Notes under the pieces: model-generated
The model's database searches: none
What the model was told of the DNA's origin: nothing
The model's input: the letters and a program-made list of their open reading frames with translations, nothing else
Made by a program: the position numbers and the translations under genes
Shown: in pieces, positions 8,580 to 15,932 of the stretch
How positions within the stretch are numbered: the stretch's first letter is position 1
How the letters are laid out: each line of letters begins with the position of its first letter
Source of the DNA: Pilimelia terevasa
Lineage (GTDB): Bacteria > Actinomycetota > Actinomycetes > Mycobacteriales > Micromonosporaceae
Length of the DNA stretch: 64,000 bases
Reading direction: 5' to 3'
NCBI RefSeq assembly: GCF_014647915.1
Contig: NZ_BMQC01000007.1
Span: 62,001-126,000 of the forward strand

Positions 8580-9110
8580 TTGAGACAGGATCAGGATCCG
8601 GGGCTGTCCGGGCCGGGGCTCGCGGTGGCCGAGCCCGGCGAGTTGCTGGTCGGGTACCTGCGGTGGTACCGGGAGGCGCTGCGGCGCAAGCTGGCCGGCC
8701 TGGGCGAGGAGCAGTTGCGCACCCCGCTCGCCGCGACGGGCTGGGCGCCGCTGGCGCTGGTCCAGCACCTGGGCTGGATGGAGCACCGCTGGCTGCGCTG
8801 GGGCCTGCGCGCCGAGCAGGTCGACGCCCGCCCGCCGGGCGGCCTGGTCGCCGAGTGGCGGGTCGACCGCCCGACCGCCGACATCTGGGCCACCTACGAC
8901 GCCCAGACCGCCGCCGCGGACGAGATCCTCGACGGGCTCGCCCCGTGGACCGCGCTGGCGACCCGTGCCGCCGTCGGCGGCCGCTTCACCCGCCCGGACA
9001 CCGCGCCCCCGCTGTCGCGCATCCTCGTCCACCTGCTCCAGGAGTACGCCCGCCACCTCGGCCACCTGGACATCGCCCGCCAACTCCTGGACGGCCACAC
9101 CGGCGAGTAG
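8580..9110 (+). CDS. DinB/DUF664 family protein
   Basis: A 176-aa four-helix-bundle protein of the DinB/DUF664 superfamily, probably metal-dependent and related to mycothiol-dependent enzymes; the substrate is unknown. Metal-ligand candidates are His in LVQHLGWMEHRW near the N-terminal third and His in QEYARHLGHLDIARQ near the C-terminus, the usual three-histidine arrangement. The start is TTG 8580 with a GGGGGGAG site at 8566-8573. The last 39 bases of this gene recur with four mismatches at 11505-11543, marking the left end of a duplicated segment. Confidence 0.8.
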   Translation: MRQDQDPGLSGPGLAVAEPGELLVGYLRWYREALRRKLAGLGEEQLRTPLAATGWAPLALVQHLGWMEHRWLRWGLRAEQVDARPPGGLVAEWRVDRPTADIWATYDAQTAAADEILDGLAPWTALATRAAVGGRFTRPDTAPPLSRILVHLLQEYARHLGHLDIARQLLDGHTGE

Positions 9111-9132
9111 CCCGCCCGACCGGGCGACAGCG

Positions 9133-9342
9133 TCAGTCGGCTCGCGGCGGCGGCGGGTAGCCGGCCTGGGCGAGGCAGCGTCGGTAGTGGGCGCGGTGCC
9201 GCAGCAGGGTTTCGGCATGGGGGCAGGGGTCGGGGCGTCCGCAGGCGCAGCAGGCGCCGCCGCCCGGGCCGTGTCGGGCGAGGATGGCGGCGATGTCGGC
9301 GAGCTGCGCGGCGGCGTACGCGGCGAAGGCGGTGGCGTCCAC
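9133..9342 (-). CDS. Small Cys-containing hypothetical protein, copy 1
   Basis: A 69-aa protein starting MDATAFAAYAAAQLAD, a short amphipathic helix, followed by CCACGRPDPCPH, whose clustered Cys/His residues could bind a metal such as zinc. No family was recognised. It lies three bases after the 93-aa gene on the same strand, so they form an operon reading toward dinB. A close duplicate at 11567-11773 keeps every Cys and the CPH motif, evidence that this is a real gene. Confidence 0.7.
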   Translation of the reverse strand: MDATAFAAYAAAQLADIAAILARHGPGGGACCACGRPDPCPHAETLLRHRAHYRRCLAQAGYPPPPRAD

Positions 9343-9345
9343 GGC

Positions 9346-9627
9346 TCAGCTCCGGATGAGGCGCTCGGCCTCGGCGAGCAGGACGTTCAGCCGTCGTAGG
9401 GCTCGCCGGCCGAAGTCGAGGACGCCGTCCGCGCGCAGGGCCACGACCGGTTCGGTCGCCCCGGGATACTGCTGGATGCTGATCCGGACGCGGGTCACCT
9501 CGGCGTGGTCGGGTGCGATCGGCACCTCGCCGACGAGCCGGTAGTGGACGCGCGTGCGCGGCGTCGCGTGCGTGGTCATGTCACACCACTCAGGACACTG
9601 GCTCCGGTCGTGCGTCGCGCTGTTCAC
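9346..9627 (-). CDS. DUF6907-like small protein, copy 1
   Basis: A 93-aa cytoplasmic protein with an N-terminal CPEWC motif, a beta-rich middle (HYRLVGEVP, TRVRISIQQYPG) and a C-terminal amphipathic helix (RRLNVLLAEAERLI). This layout resembles the actinomycete DUF6907 family, of unknown function. GTG 9627 has a GGAGG site six bases upstream and was chosen over a longer frame. Transcription probably comes from a minus-strand TATACT at 9733-9738. A paralogue lies at 11778-12062. Confidence 0.7.
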   Translation of the reverse strand: MNSATHDRSQCPEWCDMTTHATPRTRVHYRLVGEVPIAPDHAEVTRVRISIQQYPGATEPVVALRADGVLDFGRRALRRLNVLLAEAERLIRS

Positions 9628-9732
9628 TCTCAACCTCCGGGTTGGTCGGTCGGCCCGGAACTGGTGCCGGTCGCCCGCGAACCTGGCACCGCACCTCACT
9701 AACTGGACGCGTCTCGGGTGCCAGGTGGATTA

Positions 9733-9819
9733 AGTATAGGTACTCACGTCCACTTGTGTCTACAAGTTCACCTAGAGATGCGGGCGGAGAACTCATGTCA
9801 GTGAGCACACAAGTAGACT
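9733..9819. promoter_or_regulatory. Divergent control region of the small-gene pair and gntR
   Basis: ACTTGT-GTCT-ACAAGT (9752-9767) is a perfect dyad. Its left half extended, ACTTGTGT (9752-9759), recurs inverted as ACACAAGT (9807-9814), where it touches a plus-strand TAGACT -10 (9814-9819) for gntR. A minus-strand TATACT -10 (9733-9738) serves the small genes. This arrangement suits an autoregulating GntR repressor that also controls the divergent pair. Confidence 0.5.
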
Positions 9820-9846
9820 GGCCTGCGCAAACGAGTGGAGGTGACC

Positions 9847-10662
9847 ATGAGCCAGCCCATCGACCGGCGAGCCGACCGACCGGTATACAAACAGCTTGCT
9901 GACGACCTGCGGCGACGCATCCTCGCCGGGGAGTTTCCGCACGGCGGGCCACTGCCGTCGGAAGCGCAGCTCAGCCTGGAGTACGACGCCGTCTCGCGCA
10001 CGATGGTCCGGCAAGGTCTCACGCTGCTCAAGAACGAAGGACTGGTCAGCTCCCAGCACGGGCGCGGTTGGTATGTCCGCAGGCATCGCGAGGTGCGCCG
10101 GATGGCCTCGACCCGCTATCAGGCCGAGCTGGATCAGGTCGCCCGGGCCGCGGAGACACGCGACTCGACGCCCTTCCACTACGACCACAGGGACTTCGAG
10201 AGGTTCACGCTCGACAAGCGCGGCGAGGACGTACCCGCTGACGCGGAGCTTGCCGAGGTCTTCGACGTACCCGAGGGCACGGTCCTGTTCCGGCGGACGT
10301 TCACGTTCCACTTCGACGGGGAGCCGCACCGCCGTTCGTACAGCTACCTGCTGCGCGACATGTTCGACGGGACGGCCGTCCTGGACGTGGCGAACGAGCC
10401 GTGGCCGGGCGGCACGATGGCGCAGCTCGACCTTGTCGGTGTCCGCGTGACAGCGGTGGACGAGATTGTCAACGCCCGGATGCCGACCCCCGAGGAGTCC
10501 AGGGCGCTCCAGATTGATGACGGCGTCCCGGTCCTGGCGGTGCGCCGCCTCATGTACGCGGGCGAACGCGTCGTCGAGGCGTGTGTCGACATCGTGATCC
10601 CGGCCGACCGTGTGAGCCTGCACTACCGCACCGAGCTGTCCGACCCGCGTCCGCCTGCCTAG
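9847..10662 (+). CDS. GntR-family transcriptional regulator (HutC subfamily)
   Basis: A 271-aa regulator. Residues about 10-75 are a GntR winged helix (PVYKQLADDLRRRILAGEF, then LPSEAQLSLEYDAVSRTMVR), and the C-terminal two thirds are a UTRA effector-binding domain, placing it in the HutC subfamily that senses small ligands. ATG 9847 is preceded by a perfect GGAGGTGA ribosome site. A repeated ACTTGTGT/ACACAAGT dyad upstream is the likely operator. The HD-domain gene follows 121 bp downstream. The ligand is unknown. It sits as cargo inside the first half of a duplicated segment. Confidence 0.85.
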   Translation: MSQPIDRRADRPVYKQLADDLRRRILAGEFPHGGPLPSEAQLSLEYDAVSRTMVRQGLTLLKNEGLVSSQHGRGWYVRRHREVRRMASTRYQAELDQVARAAETRDSTPFHYDHRDFERFTLDKRGEDVPADAELAEVFDVPEGTVLFRRTFTFHFDGEPHRRSYSYLLRDMFDGTAVLDVANEPWPGGTMAQLDLVGVRVTAVDEIVNARMPTPEESRALQIDDGVPVLAVRRLMYAGERVVEACVDIVIPADRVSLHYRTELSDPRPPA

Positions 10663-10783
10663 ATGGTGGAGGGGCTGGGCCGTACTCCGCGCGGCGCGCC
10701 TGCGCACACACCACGGCCGGGGCGAACCTGAAGAGACGGGTGGTCGCGCGGAAGAATCGCCAGGTCTACGTAGGGAGCCGACC

Positions 10784-11389
10784 GTGTCCAAATCGCACTC
10801 CGCCGACGACGGTGGAACCATCGCGTTTCTGTACGAGGCTGGATATCTGAAGCATCTGCCGCGGACCGGGTGGCAGATTGTCGGGGTGCCGCAGCCCGAG
10901 TCGGTGGCAGAGCACTCCTACCGGGTCGGCCTGGTCGCGTTCGTGGTCGCGACCATGGAGGGCTGCAACGCCGACCGCGCGGCGACCCTCGGCATTCTGC
11001 ACGACATCCCGGAGTGCCGCATCGGGGACGTGCCGCTCATCGGCAAGCCGCACGTGAGTACCCGCGACGCCGTCGAGGTGCTCGGCCTCCAGACGGAGCG
11101 GATGAGCGAGCCGGCACGCGCGGCGGTGCGGGGTGCGCTGGCGGAGTACGAGGGCCGGGCGACGCCGGAGGCGCAGTGCACGAAGGACGCGGATCGGATC
11201 GAGTGCCTGCTCCAGGCGCGCGAGTACGGCGCCCGGGGCAACCCGCTCGTCCAGCCGTGGATCGACTCCTGCCTCGCGGGCGTGCGAACCGAATCGGGCA
11301 AGCGGCTCGCGGCTGCGGCCCTCGAAATCGACCCCAACCAGTGGTGGCGCGACGCACGCATCGCCCCACGCCCCGCGCCGTCGGAGTGA
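10784..11389 (+). CDS. HD-domain phosphohydrolase (YfbR/HDDC2-like)
   Basis: A 201-aa cytoplasmic HD-superfamily metal-dependent phosphohydrolase, resembling the YfbR/HDDC2 5'-deoxynucleotidases. Metal-binding residues are His in VAEHSYRVG, the HD pair in LGILHDIPEC and the conserved Asp in [16 protein letters not shown] 10784 has a GGGAG site at 10773-10777. Expected activity is dephosphorylation of a nucleotide monophosphate, inferred from family only. A 48-bp piece of a second copy (44/48 identical) survives at 14959-15006. Confidence 0.8.
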   Translation: MSKSHSADDGGTIAFLYEAGYLKHLPRTGWQIVGVPQPESVAEHSYRVGLVAFVVATMEGCNADRAATLGILHDIPECRIGDVPLIGKPHVSTRDAVEVLGLQTERMSEPARAAVRGALAEYEGRATPEAQCTKDADRIECLLQAREYGARGNPLVQPWIDSCLAGVRTESGKRLAAAALEIDPNQWWRDARIAPRPAPSE

Positions 11390-11467
11390 TCCTCGTCGAC
11401 CTGATCGGGTGAGGTCGGACGGCGAGGCCGCTGGTTCGGCGCCGCCTGGGGTGAGGAGGGGGCGCGG

Positions 11468-11488
11468 GGCGGCTGTGGTCGCCGGGTG
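11468..11488 (-). pseudogene. Putative 3'-end scrap of the Cys-rich conserved gene
   Basis: On the minus strand this encodes HPATTAA, identical to the seven residues near the natural C-terminus of the intact gene at 14951-15844; surrounding bases are also similar. It lies just after an HD-domain gene in both places. The match is short, so the call rests on position as much as sequence. Confidence 0.4.
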
Positions 11489-11504
11489 GGCGCCAGGGGT
11501 GGTG

Positions 11505-11543
11505 CTCGCCCGCGAACTCCTCGACGGCCGCACCGGCGAGTAG
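11505..11543 (+). pseudogene. Remnant of dinB 3' end
   Basis: 39 bases including the stop codon match the end of the dinB gene (9072-9110) at 35 of 39 positions, keeping the residues LLDG-TGE before the stop. The remainder of the gene is missing: upstream is the scrap of another gene. As in the intact locus, the two-gene minus-strand pair follows directly. Confidence 0.75.
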
Positions 11544-11566
11544 ATCACCGCAGTACCACGCGGCCG

Positions 11567-11773
11567 TCAGTCGACTCGCGGTTGTGGTTGGCGGGTCTGG
11601 GTGAGGCAGCGTTGGTAGTGGGTGCGGTATCGGAGGAGGGTTTCGACGTGGGGGCAGGGGTGGGGTCGTCCGCAGGCGCAGCAGGCGCCGCCGGCCGGTC
11701 CGTGTTGGGTGAGGATTGCGGCGATGTCGGCGAGTTGTGCGGCGGCGTATGCGGCGAAGACGGTGGCGTCCAA
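11567..11773 (-). CDS. Small Cys-containing hypothetical protein, copy 2
   Basis: A 68-aa paralogue of the protein at 9133-9342, about three quarters identical by eye. It conserves the N-terminal MDAT-FAAYAAAQLAD helix and the CCACGRPHPCPH cluster; most changes fall in the C-terminal tail, which is Gln/Pro-rich here. It is four bases downstream of the DUF6907-like gene on the same strand. The function is unknown and a metal-binding role is possible. Confidence 0.7.
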   Translation of the reverse strand: MDATVFAAYAAAQLADIAAILTQHGPAGGACCACGRPHPCPHVETLLRYRTHYQRCLTQTRQPQPRVD

Positions 11774-11777
11774 TGGT

Positions 11778-12062
11778 TCAGTTTCGGAGGAGGCGTTCGG
11801 CCTCGGTGAGTAGGTTGTTCAGTCGTCGTAGTGTTCGTCGGCCGAAGTCGAGTACGCCGTCGGTGCGTAGGGCGACGATGGGTTCGGTGGTGTGGGGGTG
11901 TTGTTGAATGGTGATGTGGACGCGGGTCACCTCGGCGTGTTCGCGCGGGACTGGTACCTCGCCGATTAGGCGCCAGTGGACATGCTTGTGCGGCGCCGTG
12001 TGGGCTGTTGGCGCGTCGCACCACTCGGGACATTCGTCATTGCCGCTCACTGCTCTACTCAC
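11778..12062 (-). CDS. DUF6907-like small protein, copy 2
   Basis: A 94-aa paralogue of the protein at 9346-9627, sharing CPEWC, the LIGEVP strand, TRVHITIQQ and the C-terminal TLRRLNNLLTEAERLL helix; the region between CPEWC and the first strand has diverged and is His/Thr-rich. GTG 12062 is used, but GTG 12050 is also possible because neither has a clear ribosome site. Retention of an intact pair in both halves of a duplication suggests selection. Confidence 0.65.
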   Translation of the reverse strand: MSRAVSGNDECPEWCDAPTAHTAPHKHVHWRLIGEVPVPREHAEVTRVHITIQQHPHTTEPIVALRTDGVLDFGRRTLRRLNNLLTEAERLLRN

Positions 12063-12222
12063 TTCCGACCCCCATTTGGCTTGATCCCAGTCAAGACGTC
12101 AGGGTGCCGGTCAGTCCACGAACCGGTACCGCACCGCGACCGAACCAGCCCTGCACTCCCTCCCTCCGGACTGCCCGGACGCCGCTAAGGTTTGCCCGCA
12201 GTGGGGCTCCCGGAGGTGGCGT

Positions 12223-13440
12223 GTGTCGGTCGTGATGGCCTCGTGGAGCGGTCGCAGTGCGCGTGCACTCCGGCTCGCCCTCCGGCTGAGTGGCGACGAC
12301 TTCGCCGCGATGCTCGGCGTCTCCGGGCGCGGTGTGAGCAAGTGGGAGGCGTCCCCGGCCACCGAGTTGGCGTTGCGGAGTCAGCAACTACTGGACACCG
12401 CGCTCTCGCGCGCCGATGCCGACGTCCAGGCGAGGTTCGGAAAACTGGTCGCGGTAGCCGAATCCACCGCTCTACCAACCGGTTCCGTCGACACCGCGAC
12501 CGCCGATTGCGGGGCCGTGCTTCCCGACGACGACGCGTACCATCCGGGTCCGCAGTTGGTCGCCAGCCTGCGCCAGTCACTCCACGACTATTATCTGGCT
12601 GACAATCTGCTCGGGCCACGGGTCCTGATGCCGGTGGTCCGGGTCTTCACCGGAACCGTCGAGCACGTCCGCCGGGGCGTTACCGGCCGGGTGCTCGACG
12701 AGCTGCTCCGCGTCGGCGCGAGGTACGCCGAGCTCACCGGCTGGCTTGCCCACGACGCGGGCGACGCCTCCGCCGCCACCGGTTGGTACCGGCAGGCGCT
12801 GGAGTGGGCGCAGTGCGGCGGCGACCTGCGGATGGCGTCGTTCGTGCTCGTCCGGCGATCTGTCCAGGCGGCCGGCCAGCGCGACGGCGGTCTCGCCGCG
12901 CGGCTGGCAATCGCGGCGCAGCGTGACGCCTCGCCAGGCGCTGGCCGGGTCCAGGCGATTGCCGCCCAGGCCGAGGCGGTGGGGCACGCGATTGCGGGTA
13001 GCGAGCGCGAAACCGCGGCCGCACTCGGCCGCGCCACAACTCTGGCGGAGTCCGCTGTCGATTCCACCGCGGACGACCCGGCCACGGGTAGGTACTGCGA
13101 GATGCCGCTCCACCTGGCGATCACGCGAGCGACGTGTCATCTCGAACTCGGGCGGCCGACCGCGGCGATCGAGGGATTCACCGCGGTGCTCGCTGTGCTG
13201 CCGCCGCACTACCACCGGGACCGCGGGCAGTACCTCGCGCGGCTGGCGCACGCCCACGCCCTGGCGGGGCAGCCTGACGAGGCGTGTCGTCGTGCGGAAG
13301 AATCGTTGGCGATCGCCCTGACTACGGGGTCGTCGCGGACGGTCACCGACCTGCGCGAGACCGCTCGGCAACTTGGTCCGTGGGCGCGGCACGCGGCTGT
13401 CGCAAACCTCCGTGCGGCGCTGACTCTCGACGGGAGGTGA
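12223..13440 (+). CDS. Helix-turn-helix regulator with TPR-like domain
   Basis: A 405-aa predicted cytoplasmic regulator. The N-terminal 60 residues form an XRE-type helix-turn-helix (LRLSGDDFAAMLGVSGRGVSKWE), and the rest is a helical, TPR-like array rich in AL-repeats (for example AATGWYRQALEWAQ and DEACRRAEESLAIA). GTG 12223 has a GGAGG site at 12212-12216. The stop is four bases before a broken PP2C-like gene, with which it probably formed a regulator-effector operon. It occupies the cargo position of the second half of the duplicated segment. Confidence 0.75.
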   Translation: MSVVMASWSGRSARALRLALRLSGDDFAAMLGVSGRGVSKWEASPATELALRSQQLLDTALSRADADVQARFGKLVAVAESTALPTGSVDTATADCGAVLPDDDAYHPGPQLVASLRQSLHDYYLADNLLGPRVLMPVVRVFTGTVEHVRRGVTGRVLDELLRVGARYAELTGWLAHDAGDASAATGWYRQALEWAQCGGDLRMASFVLVRRSVQAAGQRDGGLAARLAIAAQRDASPGAGRVQAIAAQAEAVGHAIAGSERETAAALGRATTLAESAVDSTADDPATGRYCEMPLHLAITRATCHLELGRPTAAIEGFTAVLAVLPPHYHRDRGQYLARLAHAHALAGQPDEACRRAEESLAIALTTGSSRTVTDLRETARQLGPWARHAAVANLRAALTLDGR

Positions 13441-13444
13441 GCTG

Positions 13445-13881
13445 GTGTGCGCGATCGCCACCGATGGTGCTCCGGGTCGACCCAATGAGGACTTCGTCGT
13501 CGCGACAGCCGATCTGGTCGTGGTGGTGGACGGCGCGGGAATTCCCCACGGCGGATGCCATCCCGGTACGCCGTGCGCGGCGGTGGGAATCCTGCGGGTC
13601 AGCGCCGCGACCGCGGACACGCTGGCCCTCACCGACGTCACGATCGTCGTGGAGACCGCCGACGGACCGCAGGTCACATGCGACCTGGCGATCGAGCCGG
13701 AACGGGACCGAACCGGACTCGCTGCGACAAGCTCGGCCCGGTCGAGCGCATCGGCCAGGTACGGACGATCGAGAACGCCGACCCCAGCGGCGCGCGGTAC
13801 CCCAGGACCAAGCGGCACGACGGCGCCACGGTCGCCTGCGCGCTGCCGGGCGCCACGCCCGCGTACGGGAGCCGGCCGTGA
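13445..13881 (+). pseudogene. Decayed PP2C-like phosphatase gene
   Basis: The frame from GTG 13445 begins like a PP2C-type protein (DGAPGRPNEDFVV, then DLVVVVDGAG), but the segment that should follow the VVDGAGIPHGG region is absent: GGCH runs directly into PGTPCAAVGIL. After DLAIE (about 13695) the frame is lost. The typical C-terminal end (IENADPSGARYPRTKRHD) continues in another frame to the stop at 13879-13881. So at least two internal deletions, one frameshifting, have removed most of the enzyme. Its intact partner regulator lies directly upstream. Confidence 0.65.
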
Positions 13882-13949
13882 TCACGCCGCGCTCCGCGGC
13901 GACAGCTCGTGACCGCCCGGGACGTAGCCGAGTACTCGAACCTTGTCGA

Positions 13950-14924
13950 TCAGTCGAAGTAGTCGTCGTCGACCTCGATCAGGTCGACGGTCTGGCGCAC
14001 CTGGACGCCGACACTGAATTTGATCATCAGGTTGGCGAGCTGCGGTCCGTCGACGACGACCATTCCACCGCGCATGGCCGCACCGTACTCGCGGGCCTGG
14101 GCCGTGAACGTGGAGGTGGTCAGGAACACGCCGCGATCCGCGGCATGCCCGTTCAGCGCGCCGACGAATCCCTGCAGCTCCGGCCGGCCGACCGCGTTAC
14201 CCTCGGCGTACCGCTTGGCCTGGACGTAGATGGTCCGCAGGCCGAGGGCGTCCTGTTCGATGACGCCGTCCACGCCGCCGTCGTGCGTCTTGCCGAGATG
14301 CCTCGCGCGGCCGCTGGCGCCGCCGTAGCCCATCGCGATGAGCAGGTCCAGCACAGTCCGCTCGAAGAACTCCGGCGAGGCCGCGCGCAGCCGGGTGAGC
14401 AAATCGGCGGCGGCTTCGGCCCGGTTTACCGCCACTGCCGCTTCAACGACCTCGTCCGGGCTCGCGTCGGTGGCGACCGCGTCCGCCACGTCTTCCAGAT
14501 TCATCTGTACCCCCGACGCGGCGGCCGGCGCCTTGGGGGCCTCCGCGCGCTGGGCGCGCAGCCCTTCCTGGTAGGCGTCCCACGCCGGCAGGCCGAGGAG
14601 GTCACGCTCCCTGATCGGTTCCGGACCGCGGGCGGCGAACTGGCGACCAGTATCGGTGATGCGGTAGAGGCCCTTGGCCAGCCGCTGCAGGACGCCCGCG
14701 TGGTAGAAGCTGCTGACCGCCCACGCGATCCGGTTGTCGGCGCGCAGTTCGCCGCTGGCCATCCGCTCCGCGCGTTGGTCGTCGGTCAGGCCGGCATGCT
14801 GCTTGACCGCCTCGCGGATGTCGCGAATGTGCCAGGTCTGCCCGTCCGTGACGACGGCGAGAACCACCGGCCGAAACTCGTCAATTTTTGGCACCTGCGA
14901 AACGGGTCCGGACAGGACGATCAC
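13950..14924 (-). CDS. mrr: Mrr-family type IV restriction endonuclease
   Basis: A 324-aa nuclease expected to cut modified (methylated) foreign DNA. The N-terminal Mrr_N winged-helix domain (PKIDEFRPVVLAVV, HIRDIREAV) binds DNA. The C-terminal PD-(D/E)xK-type domain has the active-site segment GGVDGVIEQD and the YVQAKRY lysine motif. GTG 14924 is annotated; GTG 14894, starting at VPKIDEF where family similarity begins, may be the true start. It stands alone on the minus strand, between a decayed phosphatase gene and a fragment of an HD gene. It is typical mobile defence cargo. Confidence 0.82.
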   Translation of the reverse strand: MIVLSGPVSQVPKIDEFRPVVLAVVTDGQTWHIRDIREAVKQHAGLTDDQRAERMASGELRADNRIAWAVSSFYHAGVLQRLAKGLYRITDTGRQFAARGPEPIRERDLLGLPAWDAYQEGLRAQRAEAPKAPAAASGVQMNLEDVADAVATDASPDEVVEAAVAVNRAEAAADLLTRLRAASPEFFERTVLDLLIAMGYGGASGRARHLGKTHDGGVDGVIEQDALGLRTIYVQAKRYAEGNAVGRPELQGFVGALNGHAADRGVFLTTSTFTAQAREYGAAMRGGMVVVDGPQLANLMIKFSVGVQVRQTVDLIEVDDDYFD

Positions 14925-14950
14925 CCCTTAGCTCGCGACAACCGCCGAGT

Positions 14951-15844
14951 TTACCGACGCGGAGTGCGCGAAGGACGCGGACCGGATCGAGTGCCTGCTC
15001 CGGGCGGTGGCGCTGGTCGCCAGATCGGCGGGACCGCCGGCCCGGCGCCGGCCGCGGTGGTGGCCGGGTGCGGGGCCAGGGGGGCGGTGCCGGCGCGGGC
15101 GGCGCAGAGGCGGGCGAGTTCGTCGTAGGCGGGGCGGCCGATGAGCGCGGTCAGCTCGGGGGCGTACGACAGGTACATCGGCTCGGCGCCGACGTGGGCC
15201 TCGGGCGAGGACGTGCACCACCAGTGCAGGTCGTGGCCGCCCTCGCCCCAGCCACGCCGGTCGAACTCGCCCAGCGTGGTCACCAGGATCCGGGTGCCGT
15301 CGGGCCGGTCGACCCAGTCCTGTTCCCGGCGGACCGGGAGCTGCCAGCACACGTCCGGCTTGTACTCCAGCGGGTGGGCGCCGTCGCGCAGCGCCTGCCC
15401 GTGCAGCGCGCAGCCGCCCCCGCCGGGGAAGTCGGCGTCGTTGAGGAAGACGCACGGGCCGTCGTCGCGGGTGGCGGTGCGTCGGGCGGGGGACTCGCCA
15501 TCGACGCTGTCCATCTCGGTGTAGTTGGCGAAGCCGCGGCGGTAGTGCTGCCAGGTGGCCCGGGTGAGCCTGGCCGCGGCGGCGCGGGTCCGCTTCTCGT
15601 CGTCGGCGTCGGTGAAGAAGGCGCCGTGCGAGCAGCAGCCGTCGGCGGCGCGCCCGGCCACGATGCCGTGGCAGCCGCGGCCGAAGATGCAGGTCCAGCG
15701 GGACAGCAGCCAGGTCAGGTCCGCGCGGACGCGGTGCTCGCCGTCGGCCGGATCGGCGAAGTCGAGCCACTCGCGGGCGAAGTCGAGCCCGACTTCGCGG
15801 TCGCGGGGGCTGATCACGACCGGGACGGGAGCACGGGTAGGCAC
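14951..15844 (-). CDS. Conserved Cys-rich protein (DUF3109-like), with atypical C-terminal extension
   Basis: A 297-aa protein of a conserved actinobacterial group with spaced cysteines ([42 protein letters not shown]) that look like a metal or cluster site, plus a [10 protein letters not shown] segment. No function is established. GTG 15844 starts at [15 protein letters not shown] where conservation begins; no ribosome site is visible. From memory, relatives end shortly after the HPATTAA motif. Here about 30 further Pro/Arg-rich residues are read through the antisense strand of the HD-gene fragment, so the C-terminus looks like a product of rearrangement. Confidence 0.65.
   Translation of the reverse strand: MPTRAPVPVVISPRDREVGLDFAREWLDFADPADGEHRVRADLTWLLSRWTCIFGRGCHGIVAGRAADGCCSHGAFFTDADDEKRTRAAAARLTRATWQHYRRGFANYTEMDSVDGESPARRTATRDDGPCVFLNDADFPGGGGCALHGQALRDGAHPLEYKPDVCWQLPVRREQDWVDRPDGTRILVTTLGEFDRRGWGEGGHDLHWWCTSSPEAHVGAEPMYLSYAPELTALIGRPAYDELARLCAARAGTAPLAPHPATTAAGAGPAVPPIWRPAPPPGAGTRSGPRPSRTPRR
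14959..15006 (+). pseudogene. Fragment of a second HD-domain gene
   Basis: 48 bases match positions 11171-11218 of the intact HD gene at 44 of 48 sites and keep its reading frame and the conserved metal-site segment [10 protein letters not shown]. Similarity stops on both sides. It overlaps, in antisense, the 3' end of the Cys-rich gene on the other strand. Confidence 0.75.
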
Positions 15845-15932
15845 CCCGTGAGGGTAGGGGAGGCCGGGCACCCGGCGGGTGATCCGCGCGGTATGTCGCC
15901 CGGGAGCCGGGGGACGGGACCCGGCGGGGCGG

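Noticed and set aside
9133-9627. Toxin-antitoxin pair
   Set aside because: Two small adjacent genes, but neither resembles a known toxin fold or DNA-binding antitoxin, and both copies read away from their regulators.
8580-15844. Integrated prophage or conjugative element
   Set aside because: No integrase, structural, replication or transfer genes and no tRNA attachment site; duplication remnants explain the structure better.
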